Shown here: positions 12,299 through 26,518 of the stretch, one piece after another
Layout of the letters: each line of letters opens with the position of its first letter
How positions within the stretch are numbered: the first letter of the stretch is position 1
Origin: Escallonia rubra
Taxonomy: Eukaryota > Streptophyta > Magnoliopsida > Escalloniales > Escalloniaceae
DNA length: 64,000 nt
Assembly (NCBI GenBank): GCA_033065855.1
Contig: JAVXUO010000884.1
Location: 620,001-684,000, forward strand
Direction of reading: 5' to 3'
Translations under genes and position numbers: made by a program
Notes under the pieces: model-generated
Database searches by the model: none
What the model saw: only the letters and a program-made list of their open reading frames with translations
What the model was told of the DNA's origin: nothing

Positions 12299-13660
12299 TT
12301 CTCTTAGCTATACTAATTTTTTCCGATCTAACGATTCTATATATTCGGAACTTTGTAATGTTTACTCGTATGTGCATCATTCTTTGGATCTTAATGACCC
12401 CAAATTACACTACGTTAATGCCACTCATTCTGCCCAACGGTTGTCAATATCAGGTTCTGAAACGCCGAACGCGCTTTAAGCACGCAGCCAATTTATTTCG
12501 ACAGCCATGCACCACCTGTATCCGCGATGGCAAATAAGTACTAATGCGTTTTTCCCCAAAGCGCGAAGGTTACCGAGAGTCCTATCAAGGCCAGATCCTG
12601 AAGATCTACTCGATGTATAAACCTGTCACCGGCCAAAGGCCAACTTCAACAATAACTCAATCTCAGTACCAGTTTACAAGAACACCAAAAAGCACTTTCT
12701 GAATCAAAGATTTTGACACAAATTTTGTCGTGACCACATATATAATGGCAGAAGCATTAGGCTACCAGAGGCATCAGCATACAGCCCTTTAGCAGTGGAG
12801 GGAGATGATAGGGTGATTGACCCCTCTAGACAGCCTCTAAAGCTGCTGGTTCTTGACCAAATGGCTAGTACAACTAGGCATGTGATTTTTCAGAGGGTGT
12901 CAGCTACTATGAACCTGAAGTTCAAGGCATTGGGGTTGTTGGTGGAGATGAAGTGGAAGGAGAGCAGCATAACGCAAAGAGGGCAACAAATTTGTTGATT
13001 TCTGAACACTGACTTGGCAAAGGTGGATTTAAGAATTTTTTTCTCATCTTCTTGTTTGGCTTTGATAGGTTAGATAAGATTTGATGAGTTCTATTAAGTG
13101 ATAAAGATCATATGACTAGGTAGCATTAGTATGTATATGATTAATGGTGTTCACTTCACAGCATTGGTTTTGGTGGTGGTATTAATGGTGAATCAGGAGT
13201 AATAAGATCTAGAACATTCAGGAAATAACAAGTTCATTACACATATAAGAAGTAACATTAAAACCTATTCTTGAACCCTCTTCCTGTGTCGTTGAACCCT
13301 AGACTTGTGAATCATAGGCCTCCGTCGATGAACCATCATTGTGTGAATCTTGGTCTTCAGCCCGTGGTCTATCAGCCTCAGCCTGTAGCTGTCGCCGTTG
13401 ACATCCGGCCATGTGAAAAAAGTCTCTGGGAGTAGGGCAAGCATTAACTCAAGTACCAACCGATACAATTGCATTACACATATGCAATGCATGCGCGCCT
13501 CATATATTAACATGAGACATCAAATGAAAATAACTCATTTTTGCAAAATTTACATGAGCATAAAAGAAAAAGAAACCCTTTGGCAGTATGTATCATTGTT
13601 ACAAAAAGGAAAGTGTTTTTTCAACAATCATGACGTTAATTCAATTAAGCATGCAAAAAC
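11396..13660. other. CACTA interior without recognised gene
   Basis: Mostly AT-rich. It holds a (TA)n microsatellite and a small direct repeat (ATGGAAATGGGTTTCTCATTTTAGG at about 11877 and 11928). No protein homology is evident. Confidence 0.4.
12262..12296. repeat. (TA)n microsatellite
   Basis: An uninterrupted TA dinucleotide run of about 17 units. Confidence 0.97.
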
Positions 13661-13674
13661 ATAACACAAATGAG

Positions 13675-14940
13675 GGGTTAATTTTACGCTACACCCCACA
13701 CTTAGGGGTCAGTTGCACCCAGCACCCCATGGTTATAAAATTGGCACCCAACACCAAAAATTTTAAAATCTTGGTATCCAACACCAAATGACGGTCAAAT
13801 TGGCTTTTGACCATACGTCTGTTACTTTTTAAATGGCAAAATAATCTTTTTACCTATTCTATCCACCTTTCGTCCACATCAGCTCTAAATGACACCAATA
13901 ATTAACATTAAGCCATCCACGTCATTTCCTCGCACCTTTTTCTCTCCCTAACTAATCATCTTTGGTCTTCCCAACACACGGCCTGCCCCGGTCGACGGGC
14001 CACCTCCTCCGACCGAAGACATTGCCCAACGTGCCACCATCCCCACCACCACTCTCCCCATCACCACGTGCCCCTATTCCTTAATGCTAAGAATTGTCGT
14101 CTATTCTTCATCAAATAGCGTACCAAACAGATCCAACTCCTCATCCTTTCTCTGAACCGACAGCAAAGTCAACGGGTTTCGGCAGAGCTTCCCTCTCGAT
14201 TTTGGCCTCGACGTTTGTGGTTTCGATCTGACAATTTCCCGTGGCACAGTGGCGATCGAAATCGCCTCAATCCTTGAGCCGCTCCATAATCTCGTCCCTC
14301 CAATCCTTGAGCTCGTCGCCGTAATCCACCACGGCCATCAAAATTGCCTTAATCATCGACCAAAAATTACAGAGCACGTGACGACTGTTAGATCAACAAG
14401 GCCGCTTTGCTGAAGCAATCAAGAGCAAAATAGATCTGACCCAGAAAACTAAAAAACCCAGTTCAATGCAAAGCAGAAATGGGTGTTTCATCTCTTCTTC
14501 TTCTTCTTCTTTTTGTTTTAGAGATTAAACAATTTTGACCAGTGAGCTGGGATGGGAAGCAGAAATAAAAAATGGGGTTTGGCTGGCTCTCTATCTTGCT
14601 TTCTCTCTCCAAGTAAAAGGTTTTTTTGGTGTATTGTTGGAGTGGAGATGGTGGGACGGACAAGGCGACGAAAGAGAGGAGAAAGAGGCAGTCACAGAGA
14701 GAGAGAGAGAGAGAGAGGCAAATTACGTGGCTCAAGGGTTGAGCTGAGTAGGATTTGGCGGGTGGAAAGACCAATTTTCCCTTACAAATTTAACAGTCGT
14801 CTAGTCAAAGACCATTTTGACCGTCAATTAGTGCTTGATACCAAGATTTTAAAATTTTTGGTGTTGGGTACCAATTTTAGAACCATGGGGTGCTGGGTGC
14901 AACTGACCCCTAAGTATGGGGTGTAGCATAAAATTAACCC
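13675..14940. mobile_element. Non-autonomous Mutator-like element nested in the CACTA
   Basis: Long terminal inverted repeats of about 140-150 bases begin GGGTTAATTTTACGCTACAC at 13675. They end with the inverse (GGGTGTAGCATAAAATTAACCC, slightly diverged) at 14940. The flanks are identical: CACAAATGAG at 13665-13674 and at 14941-14950. A 9-10-bp duplication plus long TIRs is the Mutator-superfamily signature. The interior is GC-richer than the surrounding element (about 13970-14450) and shows no transposase, so it could be gene-derived filler (Pack-MULE-like), but no source gene is recognised. Confidence 0.9.
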
Positions 14941-15006
14941 CACAAATGAGTCTTAATCAAAAACACATGTATTTATGAAACACTCGATCACTTATATGTA
15001 AAGATC
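14941..15006. repeat. Target duplication and downstream segment
   Basis: CACAAATGAG at 14941-14950 is the right-hand copy of the Mutator-like target duplication. Next follows the 3' flank of the TNP2-type gene. Confidence 0.8.
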
Positions 15007-18000
15007 TAATCCTCGTATTCATCTTCATCTTCATCATCAAAATCTCCGTCCTTTTCAACATCTTCCTCACAATCTCCTTCTTTATTTTCCTCGTCATTAA
15101 GAAAAGCACCAATTATTCTCCTGCTTATTTGATGACTGGACTGCCCTCTTCTCTATCTGTTTGGCACATCCCTTGTGTCAACTAACTCTCCTTCTACATC
15201 ATTCCTAAGCCAAGTAATGTTGTCTATATCTACCTCTACAGGTTGTGGCAATGGACTTGAGTTCATAAGAGGCAAATCATTATCAATTTCAGGCTCTGCT
15301 TCAGCATTCTCACACAAGTCTCGGGGCTTTGTTCATACTACAACATGCCAACCATTATCCCTTTCATCATCAATGTAAAACACTTGTTCTACCTGAGAGG
15401 GAAATACAAACGGATCTATCTGAAAGGCGAACGTTGTCTTGTTCACAACTGTGTACCCGTAGCGATCAATCTTAATCCCTCTATCCCATGATTTAACGTC
15501 ATACCATTTGCACTTAAACAACACCACCTTGCCAACCCCATAGTAATATAACTCTAATATGCTTTCAAGAACACCAAAGTAATCCAAAAGTTGATCCACT
15601 GGATTGGTTTCTTTGGATGAGGAATATCCATGGGTCATTGCAGTCATAAAAACGCCGTTATTTTGAGTTTTACGTTGCATCTCAAGGCTTTCCGTATGAA
15701 ATCGGTATCCATTGACTAAGTAGCCCTTCCCTGTCTTGCATATATCATTTGGACTCCGTGCCAAGGCTTTAATTTCTTTGGAGGCCCCATCTTCTAAGGA
15801 TTTAATCTGTGATTACAAAGATATTAAGCTAAGGAAATCATATTATGATACATATATGTTTGCATATGGGTATATATATATCTGTGTGTTAAATAAATTA
15901 GATATACTAAATCCTCACATAATCATTAAACCACAAAGGAAACTCTTTTCTTTTGTGTTGTATCAACATCTCACTGCATCATTCTTTTATGCTTTCTCAT
16001 CCTTAGTTCACTGGTGTCTCTCCAAATCCTGTAACATGCACCCATCAACAAAGGGCAATGATATAGAGTAGATCATTATGAGACATAGGTAAACACAACG
16101 TATGACCCATTCTTACTTGATGTACTTCTCAACCTCATCACAGTTGGATAACACATACTGATGAGCCATATCTTTATCCTTACAATCAATGGGAATATGC
16201 AAAGGAGTCCCTAGAAAGCGACCTCTTTGTTCAAATACGGACAAGCTTGCCCTTTGTACAATGTATCCATCGTTGTTTCTTCCGACTCGATTCCAAGAAT
16301 CATTAACATCTCTTAAGTATCTTGAGCAAAATATAAGGCACATATACCTATATATATCGCATTTGACCCTTCTGCGATTGACCCTTCATGATGACTTCTA
16401 CATTTAACGTACCCTTTAATCTTGTACATATACATACATATATCGCATCAAAACATATTACCCCACAAATATCTGTAACTGTATCAAATAAACACTAGTA
16501 AATTAATCATATATAACTTAAAATCAAAACCTTTCAAAAGGGAACATCTTACCCCACAAATATCTGTAACTGTATCAAATAAACACTAGTAAAATAATCA
16601 TATATAACTTAAAACCCAAACCTTTCAAAAGGGAACATCTGACGATATTTCACTGGACTAGCAATCCTAGCTTCTTCAGCTAAGTGAATCGGCAAATGTA
16701 CCATTATATCAAAAAAGGATGGAGGAAATATCATCTCGAGACGACACATAATTTCTACAATCTTCTTGTTCAGTCGCTCAAAGTCTTCTACTCGGTAGTT
16801 TGTCGAGCACAGATCTCTAAAGTAATGGCACAGATCAATAACAGCAAAGCATACATATGGCATAAGTGACCCTCTAATTGCTAGTGGAAGTAGTTGTTGC
16901 ATCAATATGTGACAATCATGGCTTTTCAACCCTGAGATCTTACGCTCTTTGACATTGACGCATCTAGATATATTTGCCGAATATCCATCCGGAACCTTAA
17001 CATTCTTCAACACTTCAAGAAATTTGGTTTTCTCACCCTTTGACATGGTAAAGCATGCAGTAGGAAATTCGTATCGATCCCCTGACGTCCCAATTGGTCT
17101 AGGATGTAATTCTGCCCTATTATTCCTATTTTGCAAGTCAAGTCGAGCTTTAAGATTATCCTTTGTCTTCCCCTTCAGACCTAACAATGTTCCCATAAGG
17201 CTATCACAAATGTCTTTCTCAATATGCATTACGTCTATATTGTGGTGATGGAGAAGGGTCTTCCAATATGACAATTCAAAGAAAATACTTTTTTTCCTCC
17301 AATTATGCGTGGAACCTTTGGGGACGGTGTGTTTAGTTTTCTTTCCAAAAGTGACAGCAATGTCTTTTATCATTTCAGCTACATCAAAACCAGAAGGTAT
17401 GACAGAAGCTTCCTTGAACTCACATTCTCCATTGAAACTTTGCTTATCGCCTAAATTTATGATCCAACTCTAGAAAAGAAAGATGTGCATTGTAGCATTG
17501 CTTACCACATATTCGTTCTGAGTACGTACTTCTTAAACAAGCTGGACAGGCTAACTTACCTTTGGTGCTCCTTCCAAAAATCACGGCCAATGCCAAAAAG
17601 TCACTAATGGTCCATAAAACTACTGCACGCATTGTGAATGTAGTCTTGGTAGTAGCATCATATGTTTCAACCCCAACAAAAAAGACCCTAAGCTCCTCAA
17701 TCAATGTTCTTAAATAAACATCAATATCATTCCCCAGGGAAGTTGGTCCAGGTATCAACAATGGCATAATCAAATTACACTGCTTAATACACATTGACGG
17801 GGGTAAGTTGTAAACAACCATAGTCACCGGCCATATACTATGACTCGATCCGTGGGTGAAAGGATCCATACCGTCAGTTTACAAACCAAGTCTAATGTTG
17901 CGAGGGTCAAAAGCGAATGATGGGTGCATTTCATCGAAGTTTTTCCAAGCCAGAGAATCAACAGGATGGCGATTTACCTCATCTTTTCGTCAGTTTCTAT

Positions 18001-18887
18001 CATGCCATACCATATCAACTGTTGTTTCAGGCGACATGTACATCCTTTGTAAAGCTTGAGTTAATGAAAAGTGCCGTAACTGTTTAACGACAACTTTATG
18101 ACGTTTTGACTTAGAGGTTTCAACTACAGTCGTGTCATCTGGCTTCCCTTGTACCTTCTTCCGCCTTGATTCCTTTCAAACTGAACAAGATCTCTTCAAG
18201 TTATTCTCCTGCCAATATAACTTGCAATCGTTTCGGCACACATCAATCTTTTCATAACTAAACCCCAAGTCTCCGATCAATTTTTTTTGTTTCATAATAG
18301 TTGGCTGGCAGTTGCTCTCCGGTAGGAATTATCACTCTTAATTTGTCTATCAACTTGTCAAATGACTTGTCACTCCACTTCCTAGTACACTTCAAATTAA
18401 AAAGCCAAACATTAAAGATAACTTAGTTTCTAACTTGTATCCTGGATACAATTCTTGGTTTGCTTCATTCATGTACTTCTCAAATTTTGCAGCCTTGGTG
18501 CAAGGATCATCTTGAAGTCGATTTCTAAGAACATTGTTAACTAGTTCAGGCATTCTATCGACTTCAACTTCATTTACAGGATCCCTGTTGTCAACATCAT
18601 TCAAAGGCGTGTTACCTTCACCTTGAATGTCGCCATGATTAACCTCACCGTGATCTGTCCATATTCTATAGTGATTTGCAAATCCTCTCATAACTAAATA
18701 TTCCTCAACTGTCTCCCGTTTCTGGAATAAACCATTGACACACCTCGTACAAGGACACAAAATCTCTCCAGAAGAAGTACCCACGTTACGAAAATGCGAA
18801 ATCAAGAAATCTATTGACACCTTGATGATAAGCTTGTGAGGCCCTTGGCAAGTTAAGCCATTCTTTGTCCATATTAGGTTCCTTCAT
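15007..18887 (-). pseudogene. TNP2-type CACTA transposase with DUF4218/DUF4216-like regions
   Basis: This is the main transposase gene of the 16-kb element, read right to left. It opens with ATG at 18887 (or 18872, MDKEWLNLP) and a transposase-associated domain with CPCTRCVNG (18392-18820). TNP2 segments follow: LQRMYMSPETTVDM, WKNFDEMHPSFAFDPRN and YNLPPSMC (17444-18060). Next are HHNIDVMHIEKDICDSL, LKSHDCHILMQQLLPLAIR and MVHLPIHLAEEARI (16609-17373), the DUF4218-like AHQYVLSNCDEVEKYI (16113-16343), and a DUF4216-like block ending FYIDDERDNGWHVV (15333-15764). It ends in an acidic tail, DDEDEDEYED, with stop at 15007. Stops at about 17880 and 17990 and a frameshift near 17440 disable it. 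In the En/Spm model TNP2-type proteins are the catalytic transposase. Confidence 0.9.
16460..16641. repeat. 91-bp tandem duplication across an intron border
   Basis: Copies at 16460-16550 and 16551-16641 are nearly identical. The duplicated unit contains the end of the DUF4218-like exon (minus-strand MFPFER) and its AG/GT donor, so two competing donor sites exist in the transposase gene. Confidence 0.9.
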
Positions 18888-19900
18888 GTAAGTAATAAAT
18901 TAGTTTACTTGTACAAGGTAACAGATATACCAAACTCACCTACAACACAAGGTAACTAGACTTTGCTTCAATAAGTTGCCACTTATAGATACCATATTAT
19001 TACAGTATTTCAGATTAAATGATTTGATTAGGGAGCCACTTTGATACATCAAATAGATTTTTAAAAAGAAGCACGATGTAGCCCATCAGAACTCTCATAT
19101 ACGCTCTATTAGTAGTAAAATGACTTATCAATCTGTCTTGGGGTCTTGACACAACATCATTAAACTTTGTGAGATGGACACTTTTGGTGACAAGTGTTTA
19201 ATTGGCCACATAATTTTAACTGCTCAAGCCACACTACTGGCTTATGTGAGGATTTCAGTTCATTGGACCATGTAATCCAATTTAATTGGATGATTTAACC
19301 TCAAAAATTCAGTTCATTCTATATTTAAAAAAATTTCTCCACTTTTTATAATAACAAAACAAGAAAAACAAAACACAATTTCGGCTTATATAATGAAGAA
19401 CGTTTATGTGTAAACTTATATTTGACATGCTAAGTAAGAAAATTACAATATGCACATAAAATCAGATTTCTAACTGAAAGTGGCATCAAACAAAAGAACC
19501 TAAGCCTATAATCAATTGGCATCAAATATCAAAAATCAGATTTCTAACTCAAAGTGGCATCAAACATAAAAATCCATTTTCTAATTGATATTCATGTACA
19601 TGTAAAAAATAGTAAGTGAATTAAAAGTACCATCAATTGCGCCTAAATGTTTTGAAGCCCCACTTTCAACGAATTCCAAACACACTAATGTATTTTCCCC
19701 TATCAAGCCAAGCCCTGCAACAAAAGAACCTAAGCCTTAATTCAAGCATCATAACCAACATGCACCCTGAATTAAGTGTTCTCAGCAAAAGGAGGAAAGG
19801 TGAAGAGAAGAAAACCAAAAGCGTCCGCAAATTATAAGCGTAAATAAAACACAAGCATCCCATTAGACAAAACATCATAAATAAAAAAGAATTAGAGAAA
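18888..19900. other. CACTA interior, no gene recognised
   Basis: AT-rich sequence upstream of the TNP2-type gene (its promoter side). A direct repeat around AAATCAGATTTCTAACTNAAAG occurs at about 19459 and 19528. No coding homology. Confidence 0.4.
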
Positions 19901-20229
19901 ACATCCGAACTTTTTCAAACTCCAATCTGAAGATGCACAATCTCTATCTATGAGGAAAAAAAGTTTGATATTTTGCGAGGCATGCTTCTTACAAACTAAC
20001 ATTTCTTAGAGAAAGGCAAAAAGAAAATTAACTACCACATAGGATAGAAAATCTCTCGCCAGACGATAGCCATATGTACTACAGCAGATCATTTCAAGGG
20101 CCTATTTACAAACTCAAAAACTTCATATGGTATGAATGTCACTCAAGATATCTATGTGGAGATCGATCAACACAGGCACCAAACAATCATACATACACAT
20201 CAAGAGACAGAAAGATAGCTCAAACCATC

Positions 20230-20645
20230 AATTTACCCAAAGCTTCTGCCGATTTCAGCAAATTAAGTTGTGTATGTGTGTGTTTGAGTGTGTGATTTCA
20301 AGAAATTGAGCTGTGTAAGTGCAGATTCAGCCAATGGAGCATAGTACGTTTCTGTGATTTCAGCAAATTTAGCTATATATATACGCGTGTTGTTTTGCGC
20401 GAAATTTTTAGAAAATTGAGCTATATACGTGTGTGAGAGAGAGGTTTTCAGCAAATTGAACACTGTGTGTGTCTGAGATTTCAGCAAAATGAACTGTGTG
20501 CATGTGGGTGCATGTGTCTATGATTTAAGCAAACTGAACTCTGTGTGTCTATTTTTGTGGGTAAGATTTTAGCATATTGAACTCTCTCCACGTGTGTGAG
20601 AATTCAGCAAATTGAGCAGTGTGTGAGATTCCAGCAAACTTAAAG
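20230..20645. repeat. Degenerate repeat of a TTTCAGCAAATTGA unit
   Basis: The phrase GATTTCAGCAAATTGAGCTGTGTG and variants recur about nine times at spacings of roughly 40-55 bases, mixed with TG-rich stretches. Function unknown. It lies inside the 16-kb CACTA, upstream of its transposase gene. Confidence 0.8.
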
Positions 20646-22290
20646 CACACTACAGTGTGTAACTAAACAAATCACAGTACAATGAGAGTGAATATGTGTG
20701 TGTGAAGGCGTAAGCATCAACCTTTCAGAGCCATTAAGCTAATAAGCTAGAAAGCTGATTAAAATTTTTCAAAGCCTAAGCACAACCTAAGCTGTTACAA
20801 GAGTTACAACGCAACACCAATCAAAATGGTCAACCATGCCCCAGAATGTTGATCTAATTTCAGCTAAGAAGACTTTTCTGGAAAAACCTAGAGTCGAATA
20901 AGACATTTCTGAAAATCCTACTAGACTCTATTGATGCAAATGTGAAAAACCTTGGACAGTCATTCGGAATGAATATATTTATTTTTAAACTAAAATTGTG
21001 ATGGCTGCATAGACCTTGTGACAGTCATTCTGAAGTATGTACTGTGCAGTTTAGATTATGCACCCTCATCAAATGATGAGGTCATAACCACCAGCCATAA
21101 AGGATAAAGGAACTCAAAACCATATAAAAGATGGGACAACGAGCAGTTATGCGTGAGACAATAATTTTAATGTAGCACAATGCATGAGCACAAGAGTCCA
21201 TGGTTTCACTAACACGTGACTCCCTTCTCTACATTATAGGGTTTGAGGAAAGTAAGTAATTCTTTTCAGCGTATGACAAAAACGGATATTACCAACAAAA
21301 ATGACAAGATCAATTCATGAGCATAACATCTCTCATGATATCTAAAACTCAAGCTTCAACATTTGTTAACAGTGGCGTATGCCTGCAATTACGCATTTCA
21401 AAACACTGGCAATATGAACATTACACTAACTAAATTTATATGTCAAGAAAACCTAAATACAACAATATAATAGCTCATAAAATTCATATCACCATATCTT
21501 CTTGGGTTCAAGTCTAAAAATGGAATTTTGATGTTTAGTACTAGTTACTATGGCCTAGCTCAAACCAGATGAACTACAAGATACGTATTAGCCCAGAGCT
21601 CCAACTACGATGACTATTCTAAAATTGCCGATTCCAATTGTCTTTGTGTGTTGATCAAATCTTCTACTTATATTTCAAAGTGTTAAGTACAACAATTAGA
21701 TTAGGCCCTCAGGTTGATAAAGCCGCACACTGCATCCCCTTATAGTCTGCTCCACTGGAAGGCACGTAACTACGGTATCACTAAGAAATCACCCTTCCCT
21801 TGGCTTACATGTCTCCTGATGACCAAGGGTATTCAGGATTGAGTAACAATTGACTAAACTGGAAAATAGCATGGTACTTACTCAGGTAACTAGCCGAAGT
21901 TTCAGCTTAAAACTGACAAGGCAAATCAGACCCAAATCAAAATGGGCAATCAAATTTCCAATCCGAGCAATTTCGCCTAAAAAATTTGCAAAATAATATC
22001 AAACCACCTATTTCTGGTTCATGCAAAAAACACATAGAAAAGTGTGTGTAATCAGCATACGTTGTGATTGTTTCAAACCACGACCTATTTCTGATTCATG
22101 CTAGAAAACTTTGTGTAATCAGGAAACTAATATCAAACCCAAATAAAAAGAAAAGGTATAATTGTTTCACCATACGTTGTGATCGACAAAAAGAAGCAAG
22201 AAGAATGTCATACCTAGAAGTCGATCTTCACTGAAATTCTAATTGCCCCCCAAATCTCATTTGAGATAGGTTTTGTGCAATTCTAATTGC
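20646..22290. other. CACTA right arm, no gene recognised
   Basis: AT-rich sequence that probably contains the element's promoter and 5' leader for minus-strand transcription. No motif is clear enough to call. Short direct repeats (CCTATTTCTGRTTCATGC at about 22006 and 22081) are present. Confidence 0.4.
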
Positions 22291-22299
22291 CAAAATAAT

Positions 22300-22574
22300 G
22301 CCCGCGAATTTCTTCCGCCTGATCGTCGACCCTTATCCCCACGGTAATCAGCCGTGGGGTTTGCATTTGAGAGATTCAATCGCCAAAGCTATGCAACGTA
22401 ACCTGATTTTCCACCCGATTCCCACGGTAAGCACCGTTGCAATTGGGTTCCAATTTCGAGCAGAACCAATGGCCACGGTTCAATCTTAACCGTAGGTCTA
22501 AGGGGGGACTTGTATCTACGGTTCCGTTTATACCGTAGGCTGTTTTGTCACTATAGATTGGTTTTGTTGCAGTG
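22300..22574. repeat. CACTA right subterminal repeats and terminus
   Basis: CCCACGGTAATCAGCCGTGGGG near 22335, ACGGTAAGCACCGTTG near 22422 and CCGTAGGTCTAAG...CTACGGTTCCG...ACCGTAGG (22490-22545) precede the terminus ending CAGTG at 22574. Confidence 0.8.
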
Positions 22575-23122
22575 AAACGTGCATTTTTTTTCCTTCTTCC
22601 GAGGTCCAATTATTAGGGTGTAATCACTTCAAGGCAATGTACTCTTGCAAAATAATTTACATATGCGGCCGGGAGGATATGTAGCTCTGAATTCATTGTG
22701 CGGCGACAGCTTTTTCTTCACATAGCTCCTCACTGCCTGACGACAAAGAAGGGCGTAGGTGGGGATTTTGGGGGTTGGGGTGGGGGTTAGCTAAAATAGG
22801 AAGACATCCAGATTAACAAAATGAGGCACAAAAACATTGCTAAAAGTGAGCAATTAAAACAGGTAGTAGATGCCCTCCCTGGGTATATCCATGGCAGCAG
22901 CATGGCACCAATCAATTTTCTCGGTGCTGCAGTTTAAACTTCTTTAGTGTCCAGCTTCAACCTAACTTATCCCGAGTGATAAAATATAACTCAAAAGTTC
23001 CAGGCCGATACTTACCGTCTGATATTCACTAATCCAAAGTATCTGCTGATCGGAGAGATTTTCAAGCAAAGAACTCAACAAGGCCACGAGTCTTCTTCTT
23101 GACCACACTGAATAAGCACCAA
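22575..23122. other. No gene seen
   Basis: Unique sequence between the CACTA and the second Mutator-like element. Nothing recognisable. Confidence 0.4.
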
Positions 23123-23131
23123 TATAATGAA

Positions 23132-24343
23132 GGGCTAATTAGACCTGTCCCTGAGGTTAGGATATAATTACAGGCAATGACAATAGTTTGGACAAATTAC
23201 ACTTATGTCCGTTGACCAGACGAAATACGAAAATAAATAATGGTTTGGACAAAAAGACTTAATTACCCTTGACTTTGAAAGAAAATAACATCCATCTCTA
23301 TCCTCTACCAAACATGCCTTATTTTCTGCTTTCTCACGGAAAAATATCTTACAAACCCACAGGCAAGGAACATGAAGGATATCCCTCTACCAGAACACGA
23401 TGGCGGTGCAACATGGAGGATAAGCATAAAGGACCCTTAAGATCTTTGGAATCTTCTGAGTTTGATTTGTTGTCAATTATCTTAGTCACACAAAGAATAA
23501 GCAGAAAGGATAAGCAGAGCGGTGGGCTCGTTGTGCGGCGGTAGGCCCGTTGTCATCGACGGAGAGGAAGAGGGGCGGGCAGCAGGTTAGGGAGAGGGAG
23601 GGGTAGCGGCATGGGTAGCGGCAGATATAAGATTTGATCGACATATGTGGCTTGCTGTGCCGCCGTGGCTGCAGTGGTGCCGGCGGGGAGGGAGAGGCGA
23701 CGAGCTGGGGGAAGGGAGAGATAAGCAGAGGGGTTGGGGGAAGGGAAAGGGGTGGGCAGTGGGGTTGGGTGGAAGGGAAGGGGGTGGGCAGTGGGGTTGG
23801 GGGGAAGGGAAGGGGGAGCCGGGGTCGTGGGAGGGAGGCACCGAGGGGTAGGGACAGGGAGGCGCCGGAGGAGAGAGTACAGGGAGGCACCGGCGGGGTG
23901 AGGATAGGGATGACTTAGATTGAATAGTTTCCAAATTAGGGTTTCAAAACCCTAATTTCCAAATTAGGGTTTTGAAAACTCCAATATGAAATAGGGTTTT
24001 AAATTCTATAAAGTCTTGATCAAAAACCTTAATCTGAAAATAGGGTTTTAAAAATTCCATAAAGTCTTAATCAAAACCTTTAATTTGAAAATTAGGGTTT
24101 TGGAAACCCCAATCTGGAAATAGGGTTTTAAAATTGTACAATGCATATCAAGGCTAGTATTGGCATTTTAGAAATACATATCGATGACATCAGGCAAAGT
24201 GTATGATTTTTTAACGGATGTGGAATGGATGGACACGACTAATACATTTTCAAAGTTTTTTGTCACGGTCTGTTACATTTTGAAACTCAGTGTCCTTGAC
24301 TGTAATTATACCCTAACCTCATGGACATATGTGTAATTAGCCC
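23132..24343. mobile_element. Non-autonomous Mutator-like element
   Basis: Terminal inverted repeats of about 60 bases start GGGCTAATTAGACCTGTCCC at 23132 and end ATATGTGTAATTAGCCC at 24343. Shared inner text is GAGGTTAGGATATAATTACAG and its inverse. The flanks TATAATGAA (23123-23131) and TATAATCAA (24344-24352) are a 9-base duplication with one mismatch. The interior has a GC-rich, purine-skewed block (23530-23900) with long low-complexity reading frames on both strands, which I do not regard as genes. The AAATTAGGGTTTTGAAA repeats follow. No transposase. Confidence 0.87.
23925..24135. repeat. Tandem repeat with AAATTAGGGTTTTGAAA units
   Basis: Several copies of a unit combining TAGGGTTTTRAAAAYYCYA with CTATAAAGTCTTGATCAAAA, at a period of about 60-70 bases, inside the second Mutator-like element. 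Confidence 0.75.
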
Positions 24344-24352
24344 TATAATCAA

Positions 24353-26370
<2,018 letters not shown>

Positions 26371-26518
26371 AATGATAACTTGGCCTTCACAACTTCCACC
26401 TCTTCTTCTGCACTCCCCGCAAACCCCCCTCCCTCCATTTCCCATCACCCGCCAACCACTACTACACACCATCCAGGTCACCCATCACCCCACTGTGTAC
26501 ATGCGCATACACAAAATG

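Larger units (their letters stand above)
6478..22574 (-). mobile_element. Complete 16.1-kb CACTA (En/Spm-like) transposon
   Basis: The left terminus is CACTACAAGAAAAACTAG at 6478. The right terminus ends GGTTTTGTTGCAGTG at 22574, an imperfect inverse. Both ends are flanked by AAA (6475-6477 and 22575-22577), the 3-bp target duplication typical of CACTA elements. Subterminal repeats of the form CCTACGGT...ACCGTAGG fill about 6500-6965 and recur near the right end (22480-22545). The genes run right to left: a TNP2-type transposase with DUF4218/DUF4216-like parts (15007-18887), then a Transposase_24-type gene (8410-10241). Both carry stops or frameshifts, so the copy is probably not autonomous. 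A Mutator-like element is nested at 13675-14940. Confidence 0.92.

Noticed and set aside
23486..23934. Long overlapping reading frames rich in Pro/Ser or Gly on both strands
   Set aside because: The sequence is a purine-skewed low-complexity block inside a Mutator-like element; such frames stay open by composition. No domain, start context or conservation is visible.
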